This document shows positions 9,589 through 18,812 of a DNA stretch of 64,000 nt, in pieces. Origin of the DNA: Methylobacterium sp. 17Sr1-1 (GTDB taxonomy: Bacteria > Pseudomonadota > Alphaproteobacteria > Rhizobiales > Beijerinckiaceae). Every line of letters begins with the position of its first letter. The stretch's first letter is position 1. The translations under genes were made by a program, and so were the position numbers. The stretch spans positions 5,273,001 to 5,337,000 of the forward strand of contig NZ_CP029552.1 of NCBI RefSeq assembly GCF_003173775.1, in the 5' to 3' direction. The notes under the pieces were generated by a model. It made no database searches. It was given only the letters and a program-made list of their open reading frames with translations, and was not told the origin of the DNA.

Positions 9589-12500
9589 ATGCAGTTCGGG
9601 TCCGGGCAGGAGAATGCCGCGCGTACCGGCATCTCCGGCTACTTCATCCGCTTTCCCGTTGCGACCTCGCTCATCATGGCGGGGATCCTGTTCATCGGCA
9701 TCGTCGCCTACCCGCTGCTCGGCGTGGCGCCGCTGCCGCAGGTCGACTTCCCGACGATCCAGGTGACGGCGCAGCTGCCCGGCGGCAGCCCGGAGACGAT
9801 GGCCTCGTCCGTGGCCCAGCCGCTGGAGCGCCAGTTCGCCCAGATCCCCGGCGTGAGCCAGATGACCTCGACGAGCGCTCTCGGCATCTCGTCGATCACG
9901 GTGCAGTTCGACCTCAACCGCAACATCGACGCGGCCTCGAACGACATCCAGGCGGCGATCAACGCGGCCGGCGGGCAATTGCCCAAGACCCTGCCGAGCC
10001 CGCCGACCTACCGCAAGGTGAATCCGGCCGATTCGCCGATCCTGCTGCTCTCGGTCACCTCCGACACCCTGCCGCTGATCGAGGTCGACGACGCCGCCGA
10101 CGTGCAGCTGGCGCAGCGCATCAGCCAGGTCTCGGGCGTCGGCCAGGTCCTGATCGGCGGCCAGCAGAAGCCAGCGGTGCGGGTGCAGATCGACCCGGCG
10201 AAGCTCGTCGCCAAGGACCTGTCGCTGGAGGACGTGCGCACCCAGCTCTCGATCACCACGGTCAACAGCCCGAAGGGCAGCTTCGACGGCGCGACCCGCA
10301 GCTACACCGTCTACGCCAACGACCAGCTGACGCTCGCCAAGGACTGGAACGACGTCATCATCGCCTACCGCAACGGCGCGCCGTTGCGGGTGCGCGACAT
10401 CGGCGCGGCGGTGGCGGGGCCGGAGGACACCAAGCAGGCGGCCTGGGCCAACGGCCAGCGCGGCGTGTTCCTGGTGATCTTCAAGCAGCCCGGCGCCAAC
10501 GTCATCGAGACGGTGGACCGGATCAAGGCCGAGTTGCCGCGCATCACCGCCTCGCTGCCGGCGGGCGTGAAGGTGCAGACGCTCAGCGACCGCACCCAGA
10601 CCATCCGCGCCTCGGTCGAGGACGTGCAGTTCACGTTGGCTCTCACCATCGCGCTGGTGGTGGCGGTGATCTTCGTGTTCCTGCGCTCGGTCTGGGCGAC
10701 CATCATCCCGAGCGTGACGGTGCCGCTGGCGCTGCTCGGCGCCTGCGCGCTGATGTGGATGGCCGGCTACACCCTCGACAACCTGTCCCTGATGGCGCTC
10801 ACCATCGCGGTCGGCTTCGTCGTCGACGACGCGATCGTGGTGCTGGAGAACATCGCCCGCTACGTCGAGGAGGGGATGAAGCCGATGCAGGCGGCGCTCA
10901 AGGGCGCCGGCGAGATCGGCTTCACCATCGTGTCGATCTCGGTCTCGCTGATCGCGGTGCTGATCCCGCTGCTGCTCATGGGCGGCATCATCGGCCGGCT
11001 CTTTCGCGAGTTCGCGGTGGTCCTGTCGATGACGATCGGCGTCTCGGCCTTCGTGTCGCTGTCGCTGACCCCGATGATGGCCTCGCGCTTCCTGAAGGAG
11101 CACAAGGGCGAGCAGCACGGAAAGCTCTACCGCTGGAGCGAGCGCGTCTTCGACGGGATGCTGCACGCCTACGAGTCGGCCCTCGACGTAGCGCTCCGCC
11201 ACCACGTCGTCACCTTCCTGACCTTCCTCGGCACGGTCGCCCTCACCGGCTACCTCTTCGTCGTCATCCCGAAGGGCTTCTTCCCGCAGCAGGATACCGG
11301 CCTCATCCAGGGCATCACCGAGGGCGGGCAGGACATCTCGTTCTCCGCCATGGAGGACCGCCAGCGGGCGGTCGGCGCGGTGATCCAGGCCGATCCGGAT
11401 GTGGCGAGCGTCGCGATGTCGATCGGCGGCAGCGGCCAGGCGCTCAATTCCGGCCGGATGTTCATCACCCTCAAGCCCCGGGACGATCGCGAGGCGAACG
11501 CCTTCCAGATCATCGACCGGCTGCGGCCGAAGCTCGCGCAACTCGAGGGCGTCAAGGTCTTCCTCCAGGCCGCGCAGGACGTGCGGACGGGGGGACGCTC
11601 CTCGCGCACCCAGTTCGAGTATACGCTCCAGGATCCGAACCTCGACGAATTGAACACCTGGTCGCCGCGCCTCCTCGACAAGCTCAAGACCCTGCCGGAA
11701 TTGCGCGACGTCGCCACCGACCAGCAGACCAGCGGCACGACGCTGACCCTGTCGATCAACCGCGACGCCGCCTCGCGCTTCGGCATCACGCCGCAACTGA
11801 TCGACGACACGCTCTACGACGCGATCGGCCAGCGCCAGGTGGCGCAGTACTTCACCCAGCTCAACAGCTACCACGTGGTGATGGAGATCCTGCCGGCGCT
11901 CCAAGGCAACCCGGATTCGTTGCGCAACATCTACGTGAAGTCGCCGACCACCGGCGGGCAGGTGCCGCTCGCGGCCTTCGCCACCTGGACCACCGAGCCG
12001 GTGCGGCCGCTCTCGATCAGCCACCAGGGTCAGTTCCCCTCGGTGACGATCAGCTTCAACCTCGCGCCGAACGTCGCACTCGGCCAGGCGACGAATGCGA
12101 TCGATGCCGCCGCCAAGGAGATCGGCGTGCCGGCGACGCTCGCGACCGGATTCCAGGGCACCGCGCAGGCGTTCCAGCAATCGCTCTCGACGGTGCCGCT
12201 GCTGATCGCCGCCGCGCTCGTGGTGGTCTACCTGATCCTCGGCATCCTCTACGAGAGCTACATTCACCCGCTGACGATCCTCTCGACCCTGCCCTCGGCC
12301 GGCGTCGGCGCGCTCGCGATGCTCCTGTGGTTCGGCTACGATTTCAGCCTGATCGCGCTGATCGGCATCATCCTGCTGATCGGCATCGTGAAGAAGAACG
12401 GCATCATGCTGGTCGACTTCGCGATCGTCGCCGAGCGCCACGAGGGCATCGGGCCGGAGGAGGCGATCCGCAAGGCGGCCCTCCTGCGCTTCCGCCCAAT

Positions 12501-12768
12501 CCTGATGACCACGATGGCGGCGCTTCTCGGCGGCATCCCGCTGATGTTCGGCACCGGCACCGGCTCGGAGATCCGCCAGCCGCTCGGCTACGCCATGGTC
12601 GGCGGCCTCGCGGTGAGCCAGGTGCTGACGCTGTTCACCACCCCGGTGATCTACATCTACCTCGACAAGCTCGCGACCTTCCTGTCCGGCGGCTCGCACG
12701 GGCCGCACGGCGAGGAGGAGGCGCCGGAGGAGGAGGCGCCGCGGCAGCTCCGCGAGGCGGCGGAGTAG
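9589..12768 (+). CDS. RND multidrug efflux transporter permease (MdtB/MdtC-like)
   Basis: A 1,059-residue resistance-nodulation-division pump of the HAE1 type. It begins with FIRFPVATSLIMAGILFIGIVAYPLLGVAPLPQVDFPTI and has the expected two-half architecture: twelve membrane helices and two large periplasmic loops. TM4 contains VGFVVDDAIVVLENI with the two proton-relay Asp residues, and TM10 contains GIVKKNGIMLVDFAI with the Lys. The opening resembles MdtB/MdtC more than AcrB. No outer-membrane channel gene follows, so the pair probably borrows one. No regulator is adjacent. Confidence 0.95.
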   Translation: MQFGSGQENAARTGISGYFIRFPVATSLIMAGILFIGIVAYPLLGVAPLPQVDFPTIQVTAQLPGGSPETMASSVAQPLERQFAQIPGVSQMTSTSALGISSITVQFDLNRNIDAASNDIQAAINAAGGQLPKTLPSPPTYRKVNPADSPILLLSVTSDTLPLIEVDDAADVQLAQRISQVSGVGQVLIGGQQKPAVRVQIDPAKLVAKDLSLEDVRTQLSITTVNSPKGSFDGATRSYTVYANDQLTLAKDWNDVIIAYRNGAPLRVRDIGAAVAGPEDTKQAAWANGQRGVFLVIFKQPGANVIETVDRIKAELPRITASLPAGVKVQTLSDRTQTIRASVEDVQFTLALTIALVVAVIFVFLRSVWATIIPSVTVPLALLGACALMWMAGYTLDNLSLMALTIAVGFVVDDAIVVLENIARYVEEGMKPMQAALKGAGEIGFTIVSISVSLIAVLIPLLLMGGIIGRLFREFAVVLSMTIGVSAFVSLSLTPMMASRFLKEHKGEQHGKLYRWSERVFDGMLHAYESALDVALRHHVVTFLTFLGTVALTGYLFVVIPKGFFPQQDTGLIQGITEGGQDISFSAMEDRQRAVGAVIQADPDVASVAMSIGGSGQALNSGRMFITLKPRDDREANAFQIIDRLRPKLAQLEGVKVFLQAAQDVRTGGRSSRTQFEYTLQDPNLDELNTWSPRLLDKLKTLPELRDVATDQQTSGTTLTLSINRDAASRFGITPQLIDDTLYDAIGQRQVAQYFTQLNSYHVVMEILPALQGNPDSLRNIYVKSPTTGGQVPLAAFATWTTEPVRPLSISHQGQFPSVTISFNLAPNVALGQATNAIDAAAKEIGVPATLATGFQGTAQAFQQSLSTVPLLIAAALVVVYLILGILYESYIHPLTILSTLPSAGVGALAMLLWFGYDFSLIALIGIILLIGIVKKNGIMLVDFAIVAERHEGIGPEEAIRKAALLRFRPILMTTMAALLGGIPLMFGTGTGSEIRQPLGYAMVGGLAVSQVLTLFTTPVIYIYLDKLATFLSGGSHGPHGEEEAPEEEAPRQLREAAE

Positions 12769-12781
12769 GGGCGCAAGTCCC

Positions 12782-14272
12782 TCACCCGGGCGCGGTCCCG
12801 CCGGCGGCCTGTTGCGTCGAGACCGGCAGCGCCATGGTGCAGTGGACGCCGTCCGCCCGCAGCGCGTAGGTCGTCTCGGCGCCGAGCTGATAGGGGAGCA
12901 CCCGCTCGATCAGCTCGCGGCCGGATCCGTTCTCCCGCGGGCCGGCCGGCATCGCGACGTGGCGCTCGCGCCAGTCGACGTGGAGCCAGGGCTCGGGCCG
13001 GCGCGCCAGGCGCCAGCGGATGTCGAGCCGCCCGTCGGGCTGGGAGAACGCTCCGTACTTGATCGCGTTGGTGGCGAGCTCGTGCAGGGCGAGCGCGAAG
13101 GCCTGCACCGTGGAGGAGCGTAAGGAGACGCCCGTCGGCCCGTCCAGGGTGACGCGCCCGGCACCGCCGTTCAGGGCCGCGAGCTCGATGCGCAACAGTT
13201 CGTCGAAGGTGACGCGCTCCCCCTCCGCCAGGCGCGACAGCAGGTCCTGGACGCGGGCCAGGGCGGCCAGCCGATCGCCGAAGCGGGCGCTGAAATCGGC
13301 GAGATCGGTCGAGCGCGCCATGATCTTGTCGGCCAGCGCGCGGAGCACGCCGAGGAGGTTGCGGGTCCGGTGCTGCAGCTCGGCGACCAGGGCCTGCTGG
13401 CGCTCCTGCAGGACGCGCAGGTCCTGGATGTCGATGGCCGCACCGAACCAGTGGGTGATGGCCCCGTCCAGGCCGCGGATCGGCACCTGCCGCACCAGGT
13501 GCCAGCGATGGGCGCCGTCGGTCCGGCGGATGCGCTGCTGGCGCTCGACCGGCGTGCCGGTCGCGTAGGCGTGGGCGAAGGCCGCGCGGGTCGCCTCGAC
13601 GTCGTCGGGATGGATCGCGTCGAGCCAGCCGTCATTCTGAAGGGCGGCGCGATCCTGGCCGGTATAGGACCGCCAGCGGTGGTTGATGGCGGTGTTGTTG
13701 CCTTCGGCGTCGCACCACCACAGGATCGCCGGGACGAGCTCGACGGCCATCCGCAGGCGCTCCTCGCTGTCGCGCAGGGCCCGCTCGGCCTCCTCGCGCC
13801 GCCGGTCGGTGAGGATGCGCCCGGTCGTCTCGGTGGCGATGTTGAGGACGCCGCCGACCGACCCGTCCGCCAGCAGGATCGGATCGAAGCTGAAGCTGAA
13901 CCAGGCATCCTCGATCCGGCCGGCGCGGTCGAGCGGGAGGCGACGGTCCCGGACCTGGGCGGCGCCTTGGCCGGCGAGGACGCCCGCGAGCATCGGCCCG
14001 ATCTCGGGCCAGATCTCGGGAAAGACCTCGCGCGCCGGCCGGCCGAGGGCGACTTCGTGCTTCGCGCCGACGAGCCGGCGCCACGCGTCGTTGAAGACGA
14101 GGGCGAGGTCGGCGCCCCAGTAGAGGCCGATCGGGGTCGCGGCCGGGAGGATGAGGTCGATCGCGGCCCGCAACGGCGACGGCCAGGCCTCGACGGGCCC
14201 GAGCGTCGTCGCGGACCAATCGTGGTCCCGGATGCGCCGGGCCATCTCGCCGTCGCCTGACGGCCACGTCAT
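12782..14272 (-). CDS. PAS-domain HWE-family sensor histidine kinase
   Basis: A 496-residue, apparently soluble sensor kinase. Two PAS-like domains (about 45-150 and 175-285, the second with the PAC-like YTGQDRAALQNDGWLDAIHP region) precede the phosphoacceptor segment ELQHRTRNLLGVLRALADK (His301). A short HWE-type ATPase domain follows with HELATNAIKYGAFSQPDGRL, a WRER motif and NGSGRELIERVLPYQLGAE. HWE kinases are common in alphaproteobacteria and often feed the general stress response or act on stand-alone response regulators. No receiver gene is adjacent. The start at 14272 lacks a clear ribosome site; the ATG at 14245 is an alternative. Confidence 0.9.
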   Translation of the reverse strand: MTWPSGDGEMARRIRDHDWSATTLGPVEAWPSPLRAAIDLILPAATPIGLYWGADLALVFNDAWRRLVGAKHEVALGRPAREVFPEIWPEIGPMLAGVLAGQGAAQVRDRRLPLDRAGRIEDAWFSFSFDPILLADGSVGGVLNIATETTGRILTDRRREEAERALRDSEERLRMAVELVPAILWWCDAEGNNTAINHRWRSYTGQDRAALQNDGWLDAIHPDDVEATRAAFAHAYATGTPVERQQRIRRTDGAHRWHLVRQVPIRGLDGAITHWFGAAIDIQDLRVLQERQQALVAELQHRTRNLLGVLRALADKIMARSTDLADFSARFGDRLAALARVQDLLSRLAEGERVTFDELLRIELAALNGGAGRVTLDGPTGVSLRSSTVQAFALALHELATNAIKYGAFSQPDGRLDIRWRLARRPEPWLHVDWRERHVAMPAGPRENGSGRELIERVLPYQLGAETTYALRADGVHCTMALPVSTQQAAGGTAPG

Positions 14273-14485
14273 GATGGCATCACCGTGACGGTTCGATCAT
14301 CATGACAGGTCCCTCCCGCCCCGCTCGTTCCGCCGGACGGTATGTCCGCTCGTCGACCGTAGGCCGACGGTCGGCGAGCGATGCTCCCCGTGTCCCGGCC
14401 AGGCCGCGGTGTCGAGCCGCCCCTGGGCAGGCCCGATCCGGAGGAGGGCACTGCCCCGCGGCGCCCGCCGGCGCGACGCGCGGCG

Positions 14486-14887
14486 TCAGGCCACCGCCGC
14501 CCGCTTCTGCAGGCTCAGCAGCATGTTGGCGATCTGGCGCACCTGCAACTCGCTGTCCTGCAGTTCCTTCTTGCGGGCGCCGCCATAGGCGAACTCGTCA
14601 TGGTCGATGCCCGGGACCGGCAGGCCGGACTCCTCGAAATAATGCTCGAGGCGAGTGAGGAGTTGCCCCCAGACGCCGAGGCGCGACCAGCGGATGAAGG
14701 TCTGGGCCGCCATCCACCACGGGCCGTAATGGGCGGGAACGGCGCGCCAGTTGGTATCGTGCCAGTGGCGCCAGAGTATCGCGTCGATGGTCCGTTTGAG
14801 ATCGTGAGGCTGCGTCTTGCCGCGAGGCCTGCAGCCTTCGAGCAAGGGCACGAGCACCGCCCACTGCGCCTCCGTCAGCATAAACAT
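14486..14887 (-). CDS. Orphan IS5-type transposase-like protein (DUF4096-like N-terminal domain)
   Basis: A 133-residue protein. Its first about 85 residues (MFMLTEAQWAVLVPLLEGCR, then LKRTIDAILWRHWHDTNWRAVPAHYGPWWMAAQTFIRWSRLGVW) match the helix-turn-helix domain that begins many IS5-family transposases. The expected DDE domain is absent. The C-terminus instead reads HYFEESGLPVPGIDHDEFAYGGARKKELQDSELQ, which I do not recognise. The ATG at 14887 follows GGAGCGAGGGG. It may be the remains of an IS5-family transposase or a small domesticated derivative. It borders an AT-richer, gene-poor patch. Confidence 0.7.
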   Translation of the reverse strand: MFMLTEAQWAVLVPLLEGCRPRGKTQPHDLKRTIDAILWRHWHDTNWRAVPAHYGPWWMAAQTFIRWSRLGVWGQLLTRLEHYFEESGLPVPGIDHDEFAYGGARKKELQDSELQVRQIANMLLSLQKRAAVA

Positions 14888-15898
14888 CCCCTCGCTCCTG
14901 GTTCCGCCGGGAATCATATTACCAAGGGTAATCTGCCACTTCAATCGGGCTGCCCACCTTCGGCTGAGTTTTGTTGACTCGCCGCAACATGGGAATTGGC
15001 GAGGATCGTTTGTGTTCGAACATGCTGGAAGAGGGCGATTGCATCATATTACTATTTAGAATAGGCATTTCGGTATGTAACTACTTATCAATTAACAAAA
15101 AATCGATGCAAGCATAGCGCGGCTGCCAAGGGCGTACCGCGAAGCGGATCGCGGCGCAAAGCTGCCGTTGATGCCGCGACATCACCGATCGGCATCGCTC
15201 CCGCGCCGCGCGTTTATTTTTTCGAAGCCGGCGAACGATGAATGTTGTCGATCGGAATGACGATGTTCTTGCAGTCAACTCTCGTTGCATCGCATCAAGT
15301 CGAATGCCTCGGGTCGTTTGTTAGTCCTTGGGACAGGCAACCGCGCGAACCATGCGACGTCTGACGATATGGCGGTACCGCTGCACCGCAACACTGATCA
15401 GGCGTTCGGGCGGCAAGAATGCAACGCATTCGGGGAGGAGCGTGCCCGATCGACCTCGGCAGAACGGCGCGTGGCGCATTCGGGCCGTCGAGGAACAGTG
15501 CCACTCGCGTCGCACCCGGCCGATTGCTTCGGGCCGCCGCGGCTTGATCGTTGTCGCGACGCTACGAGCCTTGCTTCGCCCGGATGCGGACCGGTCGCGA
15601 CGTGGCTCGCCGCCGAAGCGCGATGACCGTCGGTCCCGGGCATGTCCGGGGCCGCGACGACGCCCCGCTCAGAAACCGAGATGGCTGAGCCCGGGATGGT
15701 CGTCCGACCGGCGGCCCAGGGGCCAGTGGGAGCGGCGGTCGGCGTCCGCGATGGGCTGCTCGCTGATGCCGGAATGGCGGACACGCAGCAGCCTGTCCCC
15801 GGCGAGGCATACCTTCGGGACGGCGCTCTCCTCGGAACGCTCCGGAGGGACAGAGCGGCGCGGACCCCGCGTCGACGCCGATCCGGACGCCGCGCCCG
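14888..15898. other. Gene-poor, AT-richer patch
   Basis: About 1 kb without a recognisable gene. Around 14,990-15,300 the base composition is visibly less GC-rich than the rest (stretches such as ATATTACTATTTAGAATAGG and ATCAATTAACAAAAAATCG). The open frames over 15,280-15,900 have no family resemblance and no good ribosome sites. A minus-strand frame ending at 15669 has a gene-like C-terminus (HSGISEQPIADADRRSHWPL) but its upstream part is a shadow of the methyltransferase, so it was not called. Probably acquired or decaying DNA. Confidence 0.5.
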
Positions 15899-16849
15899 CT
15901 ATTCCTTGTGCGCGAACAGGTAGGTGCCGCTCGCCAGCTCCATGTTCTTCTGGTCGCCGAGCTGCGTCACGTAGGGCTCCTGGAGGAGCGAGAGCGGGTC
16001 GGCGGTGAAGTCGGAGAGGCGGCGCGACAGGAAGCGCTTGCGCACGTCCGGCGGCAGGCCGGCGGCCCAGGACTGGATGATCCAGGTCAGGCTCCAGATC
16101 GGCAGCAGCGAAGCCGGGACGTATTGGTGGTCGATGGCGAGCTGGCCGGAAAACAGGTTGCGCAGGCCCTCGCCGGTCATGTTGTAGTAATGGTGCGGGT
16201 AGCCGTGCAACGGCTGCAGGAACGGCACCGCGCAGACCAGCCGCCCGCCGGGCTTGAGCACCCGGGCGATCTCGCGGGCGCAGGCGAAGGGATCGCGGAC
16301 GTGCTCCAGCACCGCGATCGAGATCACCCCGTCGAAGCTGGCATCGCGGAACGGCAGAACCTCGCCGATGCCGAGCACGTCGGTGGTGTCGTAATCGGCG
16401 ATCTCGAGGTTGACGACGTTGGCGTAGTAGCGGTCGCGCCGGCCGGCGCCGCAATCGAGGATCAACCCGTCCGGGTGAGCCGCGATCAGCTCCTGCACGT
16501 GACCGTCATAGGCGTTCTGCGAGACGTTCGGGCTGTCCTCGGCACCCGAGAGGGTGCGCAGCTCCTCGCTCAGGTAGTCGTACTTCTCGCCGAGGCGGCG
16601 ATGGGGCAGGTCGTCCCGCATCAGCGGCGCCAGCCGCGCGAGCTTGTCCGCCCGCATCGCGTCCAGCCCCTCGGGCAGGCGGCTCTGGCGCCGGCCCTGG
16701 CGCAGGCCGTGACGCTCGAAATGCGCCCGGCCGCTGGCGAGCCGTCCCTCGCGCACCGCGAGGTGGAGGTCGGGGTTGGCCGCGAGGTAGTCGGCCTCGC
16801 GGAAGGTCGCCGCCGTCGCCGGCTCGACCATGTCGAGATAGTGCACCAC
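15899..16849 (-). CDS. Class I SAM-dependent methyltransferase
   Basis: A 316-residue protein. After about 120 residues of helical N-terminus (FREADYLAANPDLHLAVREG, HFERHGLRQGRRQSRLPEGL) comes a Rossmann methyltransferase core of the UbiE/type-11 kind. It has LILDCGAGRRDRYYANVVNLEI for SAM binding, then DVLGIGEVLPFRDASFDGVI and [24 protein letters not shown]. The N-terminal module resembles segments seen in glycan-associated methyltransferases and glycosyltransferases, so a polysaccharide or glycolipid target is possible but unproven. Hairpins upstream separate it from the next minus-strand gene. Confidence 0.85.
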   Translation of the reverse strand: MVHYLDMVEPATAATFREADYLAANPDLHLAVREGRLASGRAHFERHGLRQGRRQSRLPEGLDAMRADKLARLAPLMRDDLPHRRLGEKYDYLSEELRTLSGAEDSPNVSQNAYDGHVQELIAAHPDGLILDCGAGRRDRYYANVVNLEIADYDTTDVLGIGEVLPFRDASFDGVISIAVLEHVRDPFACAREIARVLKPGGRLVCAVPFLQPLHGYPHHYYNMTGEGLRNLFSGQLAIDHQYVPASLLPIWSLTWIIQSWAAGLPPDVRKRFLSRRLSDFTADPLSLLQEPYVTQLGDQKNMELASGTYLFAHKE

Positions 16850-16867
16850 GGGCGGCCCTGAGCAGGT

Positions 16868-16908
16868 TTCGCAAAAATGGTCGCCGGTTTTGCGTTAAAA
16901 ACCGGCGA
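16868..16908 (-). terminator. Hairpin with T-run, probable terminator for the hydrolase gene
   Basis: On the minus strand an 11-bp stem (TCGCCGGTTTT at 16881-16891 with AAAACCGGCGA at 16898-16908, loop of six) is followed by a run of T (the AAAAA at 16873-16877 on the plus strand). It lies between the end of the hydrolase gene and the start of the methyltransferase gene. Judged by eye. Confidence 0.65.
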
Positions 16909-16920
16909 CAAAACAAGACG

Positions 16921-16962
16921 CTAAGCAGACCTGCGTTGGCCTGCCGACGCAGGTCTGCTTAG
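16921..16962. repeat. 16-bp perfect stem-loop overlapping the hydrolase stop codon
   Basis: CTAAGCAGACCTGCGT at 16921-16936 pairs perfectly with 16947-16962 around a ten-base loop. The hydrolase stop codon lies inside the right arm. A second hairpin follows within 20 bp in the direction of transcription, making a tandem termination or RNA-stability structure. Confidence 0.7.
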
Positions 16963-17507
16963 AGGCCGCGGAGGAAGCCGGCGAAGCGCATCAGCCCCTC
17001 CGGCCAGGGCCCGTGCCCGCTCTCGGCATTGAGATGCCCGGACTCGCCGGCGTCGACGAGCTCGGCCCCCCAGGCGGCGGCGAAGTCTTCGGCGCGGTCG
17101 TAAGCCGTGTAGGGGTCGGTGCGGCTCGTCACCAGGACCGACCGGAACGGCAGGGGCGCGCGGGGGATCGGCGCGAAGGCGCGCAAGCCCGCCGGCGTGT
17201 CCGGCCGCTCGACGTCCGGCAGCGCGACTAGGAAGGCCCCGGCGACGCTGCCCGGGGGCAGATAGGGCGCGGCCTGCACGCAGGAGATCACGCCCAGGCT
17301 GTGGGCGACCAGCACCGCCGGCCGGCTCGCGGCCTGCACCGCCGCGATCACCGCGTCGCGCCAGGCCTCCGGCTCGGGGTGGTCCCAGCTCTCCTGGTGC
17401 ACCCGGCGGGCGGTCGAGAGCCGCTCCTGCCAGCGGCTCTGCCAGTGGTCGGGCCCGGAATTGGTGTAGCCCGGGACGACGAGGATGTCGCAATCGGCCG
17501 ATCTCAT
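16959..17507 (-). CDS. RBBP9/YdeN-type alpha/beta hydrolase
   Basis: A 182-residue small serine hydrolase. The N-terminal VVPGYTNSGPDHWQSRWQER and the nucleophile elbow VAHSLGVISC place it in the RBBP9/YdeN family. The Asp region (TSRTDPYTAYDRAEDFAAAW) and SGHLNAESGHGPWPEG with the catalytic His complete the triad. Natural substrates for bacterial members are mostly unknown. It starts 44 bp downstream of the uvsE stop in the same orientation, so the two may share a transcript. Its stop codon lies inside a strong hairpin. Confidence 0.9.
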   Translation of the reverse strand: MRSADCDILVVPGYTNSGPDHWQSRWQERLSTARRVHQESWDHPEPEAWRDAVIAAVQAASRPAVLVAHSLGVISCVQAAPYLPPGSVAGAFLVALPDVERPDTPAGLRAFAPIPRAPLPFRSVLVTSRTDPYTAYDRAEDFAAAWGAELVDAGESGHLNAESGHGPWPEGLMRFAGFLRGL

Positions 17508-17551
17508 GCCGCACCGTTACAGCGCCGAGGCCGCAGCGTCGAGGGCCGTGC

Positions 17552-18643
17552 CTACTCCGCCGCGACCGCCGCCGGGGCCGTGCCGAGGAGGCCGGGGCCG
17601 ACATGCAGCGCCAGCCCGGTCGAGGCGAGGTTCTTGAGCTTGGCCTCGACCTCGATGTCGCACCAGGCGAGATGGCGGGCGACCAGGTCGTTGAGCGCCC
17701 GGTTCCACATCATGTCGGAATGGGCGGCGAGGTCGCGGCCGTTGAGGCCCGATCCGGTGAGCGCGGCGAAGTCGGGCAGGGCGTCGGCGTCGTGGCCGGG
17801 CAGCACGTCCTCGCGCGAGACGCTGACATGGCCGACCGGGCGCACCCCGCGCCAGGATTCGATGACCCGGGCGATCCGGGGATCGTCCGGCTCGATGTAG
17901 TCGCCGCGGCTCTGGATCCAGTGGTGGTGCAGGTCGAGCACCACCGGCACCCGGTCGGCGAGGCGCAGGACCTCGTCGAGGCCGAAGGAGGATTCGTCGT
18001 TCTCGACCGTGACGAGGTCGCGGGCGACCTGCGAGACCCGGTCCAGGTTCTCCCGGAACGCATCGACCCCGGGGTCGCGGGCGCCGACATGGATGTTGAC
18101 GTGGGCGCCGTGCGGGTGCCAGCCGCCGCCATAGCCCATCATCGCCATCACCTCGGCGTGATAGTCGAGCTCGGCGATGCCGTTCGCGAGCGCCGCCGGG
18201 TTGCGGCTCGCCAGGATGCAGAACGGGCCCGGATGCATGCTGAGCCGCACCCCGCCCGCCCGCGCCGCCTCGCCGACCGCCGCGAGCCCGGCCTCGATGG
18301 CGCGGCGGAAGTCCGGGTCCGCGTAGAGGTCGCGCACCTCCGGGTGGGTGTAGCCCGGCAGGATCGAGCTCGCGAGGCGGAGCAGCCGCTCCAGCGGCGG
18401 CCGGGCCGCCACCCAGGCGACCTGCCGCCCCATCGCCGCGAGGTTGTGCGTCACCACCGCGACCAGCTTCTCGCGCGCCGCGGCCGGATCGAGCTTGCGC
18501 AGATGCGCGATCGTCACCGTGGTGACGTTCATCACCATCGCGGCGTCCTTCGCCGCCTTCAGGGTCTTGTGCCGGCCGGGCGGCTCGTCCGGGATGAACT
18601 TGCAGCAGAAGCCGAGGCGGGGGGAGGAAGCGGCGGAGATCAT
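17552..18643 (-). CDS. uvsE: UV DNA damage endonuclease
   Basis: A 363-residue UvdE/UvsE-type endonuclease that nicks DNA 5' of UV photoproducts, a repair route independent of UvrABC. The TIM-barrel metal-binding residues are visible in the segments RLSMHPGPFCILAS, NIHVGARDP, VTVENDESSFGLDEVL, VVLDLHHHWIQSRGD and GHVSVSR. The opening SPRLGFCCKFIP is typical (LGYVC... in other members). The ATG at 18643 gives the normal N-terminus; the open frame continues upstream but overlaps unrelated sequence. No LexA box was found at its start. Confidence 0.93.
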   Translation of the reverse strand: MISAASSPRLGFCCKFIPDEPPGRHKTLKAAKDAAMVMNVTTVTIAHLRKLDPAAAREKLVAVVTHNLAAMGRQVAWVAARPPLERLLRLASSILPGYTHPEVRDLYADPDFRRAIEAGLAAVGEAARAGGVRLSMHPGPFCILASRNPAALANGIAELDYHAEVMAMMGYGGGWHPHGAHVNIHVGARDPGVDAFRENLDRVSQVARDLVTVENDESSFGLDEVLRLADRVPVVLDLHHHWIQSRGDYIEPDDPRIARVIESWRGVRPVGHVSVSREDVLPGHDADALPDFAALTGSGLNGRDLAAHSDMMWNRALNDLVARHLAWCDIEVEAKLKNLASTGLALHVGPGLLGTAPAAVAAE

Positions 18644-18742
18644 GGCCGACAACGCGGCGCGAGCCGGCGCGGGTCCACGCGATACCGACAGGAAGTACGC
18701 GCCCGACCCGGGAAAAGGGCTGGCCCGAGAAGAAAATCGGCC

Positions 18743-18773
18743 CAAGAAAAAGGCCGGCCCCGAGGGGCCGGCC
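18743..18773 (-). terminator. Rho-independent terminator for the DUF883-like gene
   Basis: A 10-bp perfect stem, GGCCGGCCCC (18752-18761) with GGGGCCGGCC (18764-18773), separated by two bases. On the minus strand it is followed directly by TTTTT. It lies 40 bp after the stop of the gene ending at 18813. Confidence 0.8.
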
Positions 18774-18812
18774 CATGTCGATCGATCGTGGCGACGATCC
18801 GCCGTGCCGGGA

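Noticed and set aside
9385..12708. A 1,107-codon open frame antisense to the RND pump
   Set aside because: Low-complexity Arg/His/Asp/Gly-rich translation typical of the complementary strand of a high-GC gene; the sense strand is an unmistakable RND permease.
15669..15898. Minus-strand C-terminus HSGISEQPIADADRRSHWPL as a gene remnant
   Set aside because: Looks protein-like, but there is no start codon or family, and the frame upstream is antisense or off-frame to the methyltransferase.
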